DNA of 64,000 nucleotides from contig NC_068339.1 of the NCBI RefSeq assembly GCF_014633365.1, positions 34,729,316 to 34,793,315 of the forward strand. The letters run 5' to 3'. A model generated the notes under the pieces. That model had not been told where the DNA came from. It made no database searches and was given only the letters and a program-made list of their open reading frames with translations. Below are positions 43,539 through 54,555 of the stretch, in pieces. How positions within the stretch are numbered: the first letter of the stretch is position 1; every line of letters begins with the position of its first letter. This stretch comes from Diospyros lotus (taxonomy: Eukaryota; Streptophyta; Magnoliopsida; Ericales; Ebenaceae). The position numbers and the translations under genes are program-made.

Positions 43539-45136
43539 TTTGCTTATCTTATGACTTGCATGAAATTTTTATTTTGGTGTGAAAATATAAATATATATCT
43601 ATATGGTATGCTCATTTGTTGTTTAAGTTTTAGCAGTTCACAGCAAATCTATGGACTTGTGGAGTTACAGGTATTCCTAACAACCCTAATTTATTACTGC
43701 AATTCAAGTTAGGGGGTGTAAGGTTTAGTTATGAATTATCTGGTACATATTTAACTGTGAGTTTGCTATTGCTAGTTTGTAGTCTTGTGTGAATTGATTA
43801 TCTTTATCTGCTCTTATTAAAAAAAAAAAATTATGTGTTTTAAATAATGCTATTCCTAAAGCTTTGAAGTTATGCACTGATAGCAGGTTAAGTTTGCAAT
43901 ACGAAACATGAATGCATTGATTTCTTATTTGAAAATGTATATGCATTAGAATAAGTAATTTGCATTCATCGGGGATTCAAAATTTAAAAATTGGTTATCG
44001 GTCATAAAGTCAAAGGTAATAGTAATTAGCTGATTAGTACACTGTATGATCCCTCAACAGAAGTGGAGACTATTACCCAAGTAAGTGTTTGAGCCTAATA
44101 ACTGTTAATTCTGAGTGAAATAACACTTACTCTAAATATGCTCTCTTGTTTATCTTATCTTTTCAATGGCTTCAAAATATCAATTCGCTTTGAATGTCTA
44201 GTATGATAGCGGATGAATTTGACTGGTTTCAAACTTCGAATTAGATGACTGAGAAGCATGATAGGGGGATCAATTTCTTTCATTTTGAGCCTATTAAACC
44301 TTTTTCTTTCTTTAAATCAACCTCTCTTGTTAGCCCATTTGAGTCATTTGTAGTACAACTTCTTTCGTTACCCTTGTTTAACCCATAACCATATGAATTT
44401 TATCCAACCTGGTGTGATTTTGGGAATTAGTTTGTCTAGCTATTTTCATATTAAAACAAAAAAAAGAAAGAAAAAAAATAAAAAAAAGAGAAATTCTCTT
44501 AGCTATTCAGCACAATTGTTTCAAAATAAATTCTGAAAAAAAAAGAAAAAAAAAAAATCCCGACACACCATTTACACACTCTACCTTTTCTTTGACAACC
44601 CGTATTAATCTCATAGCCCCATTACAACCCAATCTGGTCCCTCTTGATGCTATAAATCATGTGATCTCAGCATTCGAGTTTGGAGTAAGGAATCATGTTT
44701 AAATTCAGAAGTTACTCGTCTAGAGCATTATTCCAATCATGAAGCTATGTCAATTTCCCTGTTCTTTCATGAAAATACGTTCCTTGTATTTGGGATGACA
44801 CCTAGTTTTGAACTTGTTCTGTATTTACTCTTATAACGGTGCACCCCCTTGTGTGTACACCTGAGGAATTCTTTTTATTGGAGGGAAAATCCATACTAAG
44901 GTTTGAAGTCAAAACTTCAAGGGAGTAAGTCTGTGTGTTGGTTATCCTAATTGCTATTCCTGAGATTGTATGACCTTTAACCAAAAATCTGATTTAGAAT
45001 GCTAAATTATTTATTCGATTTTATGCATTTCAGTTTCGAATTTGAAATTTTTACATTCATACAGTTATTGTAAATAAAGCTTGGTAGGTGTATAGTCTGA
45101 TTGCTAAGGGACTAGCAATGTTTAAGTTGGGGGGTA
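43539..45136 (+). other. 3' non-coding domain and polypurine tract
   Basis: Matches 14,875-16,360 and 20,238-21,640 on the minus strand. Includes an earlier polypurine-like copy (caagttagggggtg, about 43,706) and ends with AAGTTGGGGGGTA (45,124-45,136) directly before the 3' LTR, the functional polypurine tract. Poly-A runs at 43,819 and 44,455-44,560. No coding sequence. Confidence 0.75.
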
Positions 45137-47046
45137 TGATTAGTGGTTAATTTTGTAAAAATTTTGTTATAATTACAACCTTCTTTTGATCTTAAAAATG
45201 GCTTAAATTAGATATTAATATATATTTTAGGGTTATATGCAAGTTTAAATCGAAAAATGAATGAAATGAAGTTCTAAAGTAAAATTTAAAAATAATAATA
45301 ATAAGAATAATATATCAAATTATATATAATACATATACATCATTATATGCATGCATGTAATATATATATATAATATAATCTAATATATATATATATATGT
45401 GCCATGTGTAATATATATATAATATATATAATTTATTAATAACATTAAATTATTATTAATTTTTTTTTAGGAATGAAGAATTCAAGCTCATGAAGAATTC
45501 AAAGCCCATGAAGAATTCAAGTCCATAAAGAATTCAAGCCCATGAAGAATTAAAGTCCATGAAGAATTAAAGCCCATGAAGAATTAAAGTCCATGAAGAA
45601 TTAAGGCCCAAGGATTATTTTTAATCCTAATGAAGATTAAAAAATCAATTTATAGAAATCTATTTTTATTTTTAATGTGAGTGCTTTATTAGGTGTGTTT
45701 TTTAGCTAAAATCTATTTAACTTTATGAGTGCTTTATTAGGTATGTATTTTAGCTAAAATCTATTTAATATTAGGTGTGTATTATAGCTAAAATCCATTT
45801 AACTTTAAGTGTGTGAGTGCCTATTATATATAATTATGTCTAGTTGAATAATTGAAATTGTGTGGTTTGTATTGCATCTTGTGGCCTATAAATAGGTCAC
45901 TTGATTGCATTTGTAAGTGTGATTATTATTCTTGAATCAAAGTTTAGTTGTTTTCTTATAATTCTCTCTTTGAGAATTGTTCTTGTTCTTTCTCATTTTT
46001 TTTAGTATTTTCTCTTGTGATCTTACTTCCTTTCTTTCTTCTTTTAAATTCTTATGTCATTTATTGTTACTTTATTATTCACCGCCTAAATGGACGGTTA
46101 GTTTATGCCTTTAAATTTCTGTAATTTTAATTCTTGTCATTTAATTGTTCACCGCCTAAATGGACGGTTAGTTTCTACTATTTTAATTCCCGTCATTTAA
46201 ATTCTGTTATTCAAATTATGTCATTTAAATTCTTGTCAATTAATTTTCAAATGGAGAAGAGTAGCTAAATCTAATCTTGGGTTAAGGCAAGGACAGTGTC
46301 CAACGCCAATGATTCCTAAAGAAAGCTGTGCTTTAAATGAGTAACATTAATTTAAATTTCAGTATGAGTGTGTCTTAATTATTAAGAAATCACTAGGTTT
46401 GGATTGGAGCGTAAGCCTAACTTAGAGCTTTCATGCCATGTATGAGAGTTACTAGAACTGGAAACGCTATCATACCCAAACCCGGATGATTAATTTAGTT
46501 GTTTTGTATATTAATTGTAATTGGATTTATGGTACTTGCTTAAATTAGAATCCCGCATATCATGTATGGGGATTGCTTAAAGTAGAACTATCATCATCTC
46601 TAATTGCATTTAATAACAAACTCTCATATCTGAAATTAAATTAATGTTGCTAATCTTTTATGCTAAAATTTGGGAATCAACGGGTTGGTACTGAAATTAT
46701 CTTAACTCAAGCACTATCCAAATTCATATTTTTACGTTTAATGTTTATTTCAATTTCTGCCTTACTTTATTTTCTAGTATCTGTTATCTAAAAAAACCCA
46801 TAAAAAACCTTGTTGCCAATTTGTCCAAATGCATGTGCGTGTGTGCGACATTCTTTTTCTTTTTCCATAAATAAATCTCTCAGTGGACGACCTGGATTCA
46901 TCTAGAAAATATAAATTTAAATTTGGACTACAACTGCACTCGTACACTGGCGAGTATAAACCTCTCACTAAAATAAAAAAAATATATAAAAGTTTTATTA
47001 TGATTTGTTTTTATTGTGTTTTAATTGCAGGATGAGAGTGCAACCA
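45137..47046 (+). repeat. 3' LTR of the LOG-carrying element
   Basis: 1,910 bp, TGATTAGTGGTTAATTTTG...GAGTGCAACCA. Same internal order as the 5' LTR with fewer units in the 17-bp and 45-bp arrays. TATA palindrome GTGGCCTATAAATAGGTCAC at 45,881-45,900; hairpin module II at 46,529-46,594 (one outer mismatch). High similarity to the 5' LTR implies a fairly young insertion. Confidence 0.93.
46529..46594 (+). other. 66-nt LTR hairpin module II
   Basis: Outer arms ATGGTACTT/AACTATCAT (8 of 9), inner stem AATCCC/GGGATT (6 of 6), loop GCATATCATGTATG, loop strands GCTTAAATTAG and GCTTAAAGTAG. Confidence 0.6.
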
Positions 47047-47051
47047 ACTAT

Positions 47052-48013
47052 GCCTGTTAATAGTTGACTATGTTTTGTTTTGTTGACTATTGTGCAGGTT
47101 CTGTCGACTATGAAATTTCTTCTGTCAACTATGCCCAAGCTTCTGTAGACTATTGTGCAGGTTCTGTCAGCTATGAAATTTCTTCTATCGACTATGTAAG
47201 TGTATGATGTTATAAATTTTCTTCATATTTTGGATGTATTGACTATGTGAAAGTGTTTGTTAACTACCAGTAGTTTTGGTTGGACATCTGTCGACTATGC
47301 TTTCTTGTCTATCGACTATGCCTTAGTTTTATTTGAAAATATAGTCGACTAACCTCTTTTGTCTGTCAACAGTTTGTTTCTCATAAATTTATAACTGCCA
47401 GTTTTTGGCGCATTTAATGATCGTCCAACCACCATAACGGTTGAATTTTTGTATTATCTACCATCAACTATAAATATGAGTTGGGAGAATTGATCGAGGG
47501 CTATTGGAAACATTTAATATCTTCAACTGCCAAGCTTTCATTTTTACATCGAAGCGATTAATTTCTTCTCTCTCTATATTTACATTTCTGAGGCTTTACA
47601 TATACTGTTACATTCATTGTAAGCCTAAATTTTTCAGTTGGAGAGAGCTTGTAACTATACTCTTAGACTCTTATTCTCACGATTACTGTATTTGACCTAG
47701 CGTAAGCTAGAGGGCCCATTATATTGGGAGGTTTGTAAGTTTTCCTAGTCACGGACTAGAGGACCTACTCAAGTTGAGTAGAGGGTTGATAGTGAACTTG
47801 CTTCAAAATCCTTAGTGGTAGCTAAGGTAATGGACTAGGCTTGGAAAGCCGAACCATTATAAATCATTGTCTCCTGTGCTTTCTATTTTGCTTGTTTTTG
47901 TTAGCATTTTTATCCTACTTAATTTGTTCTTTCATCCATAGGATTTCATATTCATTTATCTCAAAATGAGATTATCTTTACACGATTGATACCTCATCGT
48001 GCCATTTTAAGGT
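47052..48013 (+). repeat. Copia LTR part 2, with GTCGACTATG array
   Basis: 47,052-47,370 holds about 13 variants of tGTCGACTATG. Downstream come leader-like sequence and 'gggaggtttgtaag', 'ggactaggcttggaaagccgaacc', 'tataaatcattgt', wording typical of the 3' part of Copia LTRs. No primer site follows. No coding sequence. Confidence 0.55.
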
Positions 48014-48445
48014 TGTAACGACCTGTTAGGGGGTCTAGATGTTTCAAGTATTTTATTTTGGGTTCAAAAATTTTTGCTTTAATTAATTGAGGGTTGAAAA
48101 TATTCTTCTTTGCTTATTGGAGTAAAGAGTAAGTGGAAATAAGAATTTTGTAGCCTATTCAAATGGGATCAAAAAATATGGGGAAAGTCCAAATAAATTT
48201 GACCATTGAGATGTGTTTGAAATTTTAATTATATTATGAATGGGCTTGGATTATGATAATTTATTTGGGTTAGTGAGTTGGGCCATGGAATGGCCCACAG
48301 CATGGGCTGAGCCCAATTGAGAAATGAGATTTGAAATTCTTAAAGGAAAATCATAATAAAATAAATTGGCCATCAAATGTCAATAGTGCCCTTAGTCTTC
48401 CATTTGACCATTGTAAAGGTGAAGGGCAATCGGGTCATTTCAACT
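48014..48445 (+). other. Gypsy LTR-start-like sequence fused to gag
   Basis: Begins TGTAACGACCTGTTAGG, like a gypsy LTR start, but does not match the 3' LTR at 54,556 and lacks a primer site. It runs into the gag frame with no leader, so the 5' LTR of the following element was lost or replaced by recombination. Confidence 0.4.
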
Positions 48446-49881
48446 AAGTTGCAGATGCACGAGCTGACCTCGGTGAAGGTCGGATTGATAGGATCGAGAG
48501 AATCCTAGAAGGCATGGCTGGGCGAATTTTGGAGTTGCAGCCCGAGCAAAGAAGAGTAGATTCCTTGGAGAGGTATCTACGACAAAACCCGCCAGTGTTT
48601 CGAGGAAAACCGGCAGATGCAATCAGTGAATACTGGTTGGACCAGACCGAAAAGATCCTACAAAGATTGAGAATCCTGAATGAAGACAAGGTCGAGTGTG
48701 CGACCTATATGCTGGAAGAGGAAGCTGCCCAATGGTGGAGGTCTATGCAGCGAGCGATACCTAATCGGACAGGATCTCAAGGGTCAGCAACAGATGTAGA
48801 ATTGGGGGAGGCACCCCAGATGTCGTGGGAACGGTTTAAGGAACTGTTCAACGGGAAATTCTTTCCCACTTGCTGGAAGTTGGCTAGAGCTCGAGAGTTT
48901 ATGAACTTACGCCAAGGGCCAAATATGTCTGTAGCTCAATACGAGGCTGAATTTTTGCGGTTAATCAAGTATATGCCGCTGTACGGGATGGACGATGTGG
49001 AGAAGGGACGAAAATTCTTACAAGGCTTGCAAATTGAATTTCAACAGCTGATAAGCCTGGTCCATGTGGAGTCTTATGCAGACATAGTTTTCAAGGCTAT
49101 GACTGCCGAGGAGAATATGATGCGGGTGGCAGAACTAAAGGCCACGACGATTCAAGCTGGAGGACAATCAGAGAAATCCCACTCGACTGTGGGACCTCGG
49201 GATGGGAAGATCGTAAAAAAGGGCAAGGCGTGCTTTAAATGTAAGAAGAGGCACCCGGGCAAGAGGTGCGATGGCCAAAGTATTGTCTGTTACACCCTTG
49301 GACAACCCGGGCATACTTTTAGAAATTGCTCGAAGGGAATGGTCCAAGAAGGTAAAGCTATAGCAGCAACACCAGTAAGCGTGATCTGCTACAATTGCAA
49401 CCAGCACGGGCACATCTCGAGGAATTGCCCGAAGAAGAAAGAGCAGCCGCTAAAGATTGAAGAAGGAAAATGGACCAGACAGGGCCGAGTCTATAACTTG
49501 ACCAAGGAGGACGTAGAGGCGAATCCTGCAGTTATCCAAGGTACTCTCTTCATTTTGGATACTCCTGTGCATGCATTGATAGATCCAGGGTCTACTCATT
49601 CTTTTATATCGCATGCTTTGGCTGGGAGTTTGAGAGTAGAAACCGAGTTTATGGGGTGTCTTATGGTGATTTCGACACCTATGGGAAAAAGTATGAAGTC
49701 CTTAGAAATGGTGAGGGGATGTGAAATTAGCTTGAGTAATGTTTGGTTCCAGGCTGATCTGATTCTGTTAGAAGTATATGACTTCGATATAATCTTGGGG
49801 ATGGACTTCTTATCCAAGTACGACGCCAATATAGACTATCGTAGGAAGATAATGACCATAAGAAAACCCGAGGGAGGGTAG
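48446..49881 (+). pseudogene. Tekay/Del-like gypsy gag and protease
   Basis: Frame open from 48,446, first ATG at 48,514; the true N-terminus is lost. Retrotransposon gag domain (VFRGKPADAISEYWLDQTEKI, EEEAAQWWRSM, LFNGKFFPTCWKLARAREF, FLRLIKYMP), then two zinc knuckles. The first, CYTLGQPGHTFRNC, has Leu for its second Cys; the second, CYNCNQHGHISRNC, is intact. The protease active site is LIDPGSTHSFIS (about 49,577), the DPG(S/A)T form usual for this lineage. A TAG at 49,879-49,881 stops the frame, and RT continues in the same frame, so gag-pol was one polyprotein. Confidence 0.88.
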
Positions 49882-51982
49882 GTTAAATTTCGGGGACAAG
49901 GCAACCCTAAGGTCATAAAGATGATTTCGACAATGAAGGCAGCTAAGCTGTTGAGCCGAGGAGCTCATGGATTCATAGCTTATGCTCAGTTAGAAGAAAG
50001 AGAGGTACCGAAACTCAATGAGGTGCGAGTAGTACGAGAATATGATGACGTGTTTCCAGAAGAGTTACCGGGACTACCTCCACTTCGGGAAATTGAGTTC
50101 TCAATTGAGTTAGTGCTAGGAACCCAACCGATATCAATTCCGCCATACCGAATGGCTCCGGCGGAGATGAAAGAATTAAAGAGTCAGCTACAGGAGTTGA
50201 CTGATAAGGGGTTCATTAGGCCAAGCACGTCACCATGGGGTGCACCAGTACTATTTGTGAAGAAGAAAGACGGGAGTCTAAGGATGTGCATTGACTACCG
50301 TCAGCTAAATAAGGCCACAGTAAAGAACAAGTATCCACTCCCAAGGATAGATGAGTTGTTTGATCAACTGCAGGGAGCAAAAGTGTTCTCGAAGATCGAT
50401 TTGAGATCCGAATATTATCAGCTAAGAATTAAACCAGATGATGTTCGGAAGACGGCATTTCGGTCGAGGTATGGCCATTTTGAGTACTTTGTAATGCCAT
50501 TCGGATTAACTAACGCTCCAGCAGCATTTATGGATCTTATGAATAGGGTATTCAAGCCCTACCTGGATCGATTTGTGATTGTCTTCATAGATGATATATT
50601 GGTGTATTCTTCGAATGAAAGTGACCACGAAGAGCACTTGAGAATAGTACTAGGAACCCTCAGGAAACACCAATTATATGCCAAGTTCTCGAAGTGCGAG
50701 TTCTGGCTATCCCAAGTGGCGTTTATTGGGTATGTGATCTCAGCCGAAGGAATCTCAGTGGATCCAGCTAAGATTGAGGCTATTCAAGGATGGAAGCAAC
50801 CGACATGTGTGACCGAAGTACGAAGCTTTTTGGGATTGGCAGGCTACTATCGAAGATTTGTGGAAGGGTTTTCGAAGATAGCTGCACCTATGACAAAGCT
50901 CATACGGAAGGAGGTCAAGTTCGAATGGACTGCAAAGTGTGAGGAAAGCTTTCAAGAGCTCAAGGACAGACTGACCTCAGCACCTATGCTGGCAATGCCT
51001 AGTGGGCCTGGTGGATATGTTGTATACACCAATGTCTCAAAGGTGGGTTTGGGTTGTGTATTGATGCAGCATGGTCGGGTGATCGCATATGGATCACGCC
51101 AATTGAAGAGACACGAAGTAAACTACCCAAGACATGACTTGGAGCTGGCAACGGTGGTATATGCTCTGAAGCTATGGAGGCACTACCTATATGGAGAGAC
51201 GTTCGATGTATTCACAGACCACAAAAGTCTAAGGTATGTGTTCTCGCAGAAAGAGTTGAACATGAGGCAGCGACGCTGGATGGAGTTCCTGAAGAACTAT
51301 GACTGCACCATCTTGTATCACCCGGGGCGTGCCAATGTGGTAGCTGATGCTTTGAGTAGGACTGTGCCTACTGTTATGGCCGGGTTGATGGCCCAAGAGT
51401 GGCTGTTGATTGAGGCTTTTAGCCTGATGACGGTGAGTGTAGTACCGAAGGGATCTTCTGTCCTAGTAGTTGGCCTGGCGGTTCAACTGGATCTGGAGAC
51501 CGAAATACGGGAGGCTAGTGGGAGTGACCGGCGTATACGTCTATGGGTAGACGAGCAAGGCCAGCCCAAGAGTTCAGATTTTGAGATGCGAAATGGCATT
51601 CTCAGGTTTCAAGGTAGAGTGTACGTGCCAAACCTTCGGGAGTTGAGGCAGAAAATTTTGGATGAAGCCCATAGAGCTAAGTATACCGTGCATCCAGGAG
51701 CCACGAAGATGTATCGAGATCTTCGAGAAATCTACTGGTGGCCTGGGATGAAGGCCAGCGTGGCTAGGAGGGTGGCACAATGTGATATATGCCAAAGGGT
51801 AAAGATTGAGCACCAGAAACCTGCAGGGTTGATGAGACCCTTGGAAGTTCCTGAGTGGAAATGGGAACATATCACGATGGATTTCGTGACAGGATTTCCG
51901 AAGAGTGGAAGGGGCTATGATGCCATTTGGGTGGTGGTAGACAGGTTGACAAAGTCAGCGCATTTCCTGCCTACGAGGATGG
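49882..51982 (+). pseudogene. Tekay/Del-like gypsy RT, RNase H and integrase N-terminal half
   Basis: Continues gag in frame 1. [40 protein letters not shown] (catalytic D-D at about 50,590). RNase [18 protein letters not shown], where the first catalytic Asp (YTDAS) is Asn, then [11 protein letters not shown] and NVVADALSR. Integrase: HHCC domain ([11 protein letters not shown]...CDICQRVK) and core start ([27 protein letters not shown]). The frame is open for about 690 codons, then hits the solo LTR at 51,983 and reads 25 codons into it. The D-to-N change alone should disable RNase H. Confidence 0.9.
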
Positions 51983-53492
51983 TGAAGGATCATGAACGAG
52001 GATACAAAAGCATGCAACGGAAGCGGTTTAAAATCAAAACCGTTCCTCGTATTGATTAGAATCTAGGAGACTTACTTTTACGATGGATTACCGGTCGGAA
52101 TGGAGCGACAGGAGCAGGATGAGCGGGAGCTACGGCGCGTGGTGGAGACGACGGCTGTCCTGCGATCCTTCGGCTCCTTCGCATCAGAACTTCGAGGCTC
52201 TCTTTCGATCTTCTGGAGTATGACTAGAACTCGTGGCCTCTCTTCGGTGAAGAAGAATGAAAAACGACTTGGATGAAAAAACAAATAATGAGAGAATATA
52301 TAGGGAGAAACCTAGGGTTAAAACCCTAGTGGGCCAAACCCTAATGGGCCAAGATCATTTAATTAATTTTCTAATTGGGTTAGCCCAATTAATTAATTAA
52401 AAACCCTAATGAACTATTATTTTATTCTAGCCCAATTAATTATGGACCATTCTGAATAAAATAATTCTCTCTCAATATAATTCATCTAACAAGCCAAATG
52501 TATTAAAAAATACATGAGTTACATCGAGCTACCCCGGGGACCAAAAGACAAATTATTCACGGCTACTAAAATGACCAAAATATCCTTGCTACCTAGTAGC
52601 TATATTTTGTCATTCTAAGTGTTCCAACTATCACCATATGGTAACACTGACCCCATGAATAATTCTGCATATGCCATGTCTTTGACCTACTAGTGTAATG
52701 ACGAAAATACCCCTCTGCGTAACACCCATCATTTAGAAAGGAATAATGTACTAACACCTTTCTAAATGACTTCTACCATCCTTAGATCACTAGTCCAATA
52801 ATCTGTGACTACTCGAATGTACTTGCTTATCACTGGGAGCTACCCAGAAGCACACACTCTTAAGTCACGTTCCCAGGGCCCTGGATTATTCGATTATTCT
52901 TGGACAATCACAAGGGGGTGAATCACAGAAACTATCTTGTATTAGTCTGTCTTAGCTAATTAGAAACCATACTCCCAACTCAAAAGGATATTGATCTTTG
53001 ATAGACCTCACCTACAATGAATCTAAGAATATAGCTCTAGGTTCACTAGACCACCAACTAATACTCAAGTATTAGAGTACTCGTCCACGTAGTAGCAGTG
53101 ATAGACTAGCTCCATGATAATTAGTACTTTGTCATTAGCTTCTATCACAGGTCCACTCTACGCATTCCAAATGCGCTTGTACAATTAGAGTAAACTGACT
53201 GTCTACTGGCTAAGGCAAGCCATCCTCCATTAGGATCTATTGCACAATGATCTTATCATGATAGAATGCCCAGTTCTATCAAAAGATCAAGAGTAATATT
53301 TTCTTGCTTATTAAGTACCCATGATTCATGCCTAACTGTGAAGAACGACCCATCACATGAATCACTTACTTAATAGCATGGACACATTTCCAACAATTAA
53401 ATGCAAATAATATATGTGCCATAAACTGAATAAAAGAAACATCATTACCATAAATTAAACAAAACGTGTCTTTAGGGCATACATTTCCAACA
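51983..53492 (-). mobile_element. Angela/BARE-type Copia solo LTR inside gypsy integrase
   Basis: 1,510 bp with perfect TSD GATGG (51,978-51,982 and 53,493-53,497). The minus strand begins TGTTGGAAATGTATGCCC, very close to the start of Angela/BARE LTRs, and ends CATGATCCTTCA. Its promoter (minus, about 52,290-52,350) has GGCCCA, AGGGTTT and AACCCTAG motifs upstream of CTATATATTC. Insertion plus TSD is 1,515 bp, so the split integrase halves stay in the same frame. Confidence 0.88.
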
Positions 53493-53497
53493 GATGG

Positions 53498-54447
53498 ATC
53501 AACCGGTACGAAAATTTGCAGAGCAATACGTAAAGGAAATCGTACGACTCCATGGTGCACTGGTAAGTATAGTTTCAGATCGGGACCCGAGGTTCACCTC
53601 GAGATTTTAGGAGAGTTTACAGGAATGCATGGGGACCCAGCTAAAATTGAGTACGGCTTATCACCCCCAGACTGACGGGCAATCAAAGAGGACAATTCAA
53701 ACTCTTGAAGATATGTTGAGATCCTGTGTCCTTGATTTTGGAGGAAATTGGGAGGAGCATCTGCCATTGGTAGAATTCACGTACAACAATAGTTACCACG
53801 ACAGCATTGGGATGGCTCCTTATGAGGCTTTGTATGAAAGAAAGTGTCGATCGCCCATCTGTTGGACCGAAGTAGGGGAACGACAGATGTTAGGGCCCGA
53901 ACTTGTGCAGCAGACTACCGATAAGATTCGAATAATCCAAGAGAGGATCCGAGCTGCATAAAGCCGACAAAAATCCTATGCTGATCAAAGAAGAAGGGAT
54001 CTAGAGTTCGAGGTCGGGGATCTAGTGTATCTCAAGGTATCACCCCAGCATTTGGTGACGCGTGGAAGTGGTAAAGGAAAGCTGAAGCCAAGGTATATAG
54101 GACCATATCCGATTGTGGAAAGAGTCAGACCTTTGGCCTATCGATTGGAGCTTCTGCCTAATTTATCCGGGATTCATAATGTGTTCCACGTCTCCCAACT
54201 TCGAAGGCATGTGCCAGATCCAACTCTCGGAGTTCGGGTGGAGACAATTGAGCTAAGGAATGACTTGACCTACCCGGAGTCACCTGGAGCAATTTTAGAT
54301 CATCAAACTCAAGTGTTGAGAAATAAAGAGATACCGTTAGTGAAGGTTCAGTGGGGAAAGCACTCGGATGATGACGCAACGTGGGAACTTGAAGAAACAA
54401 TTAGGAAGAAATATCCTCATCTGTTCGAGGAAATGGGAATAGAGTAG
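53498..54447 (+). pseudogene. Tekay-like integrase C-terminal half and chromodomain
   Basis: Resumes integrase after the solo [30 protein letters not shown], then TAG where Trp is expected (about 53,608), [20 protein letters not shown] with the catalytic Glu side, [17 protein letters not shown] at about 53,959 replaces a Gln codon before SRQKSYADQRRRDLEF. C-terminal HNVFHVSQLRRHVPDP and a chromodomain (EIPLVKVQWGKHSDDDATWE, ending KKYPHLFEEM) complete the chromovirus structure. Both stops are one transition from the expected codon. Confidence 0.9.
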
Positions 54448-54540
54448 GGAATTTTTATATTTTCTTCCAGAAATTGTATGCAATAATTATTTAACCTTCA
54501 ATAATGTTGAGATGTTTCAAATTTCGAGGACGAAATTCTT

Positions 54541-54555
54541 TTAAGGAGGGGAGAA
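54541..54555 (+). other. Polypurine tract of Tekay-like gypsy
   Basis: TTAAGGAGGGGAGAA immediately before the 3' LTR, after the characteristic 'tttcgaggacgaaat'. Confidence 0.85.

Larger units (their letters stand above)
37796..47046 (+). mobile_element. Complete non-autonomous LTR retrotransposon carrying a LOG gene
   Basis: 9,251 bp with TG...CA LTRs (37,796-39,746 and 45,137-47,046), perfect TSD ACTAT (37,791-37,795 and 47,047-47,051), tRNA-Asp-type primer site and polypurine tract. The internal domain has a gag-like ORF, a 181-aa Cys-rich ORF and a 219-aa LOG ORF, and no protease, RT, RNase H or integrase. It resembles gag-only (TR-GAG type) relatives of Athila. It would need pol from another element to move. 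It is inserted in a Copia LTR. Relatives in this window (9-21 kb; solo LTR at 32 kb) show no cargo. Confidence 0.93.
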
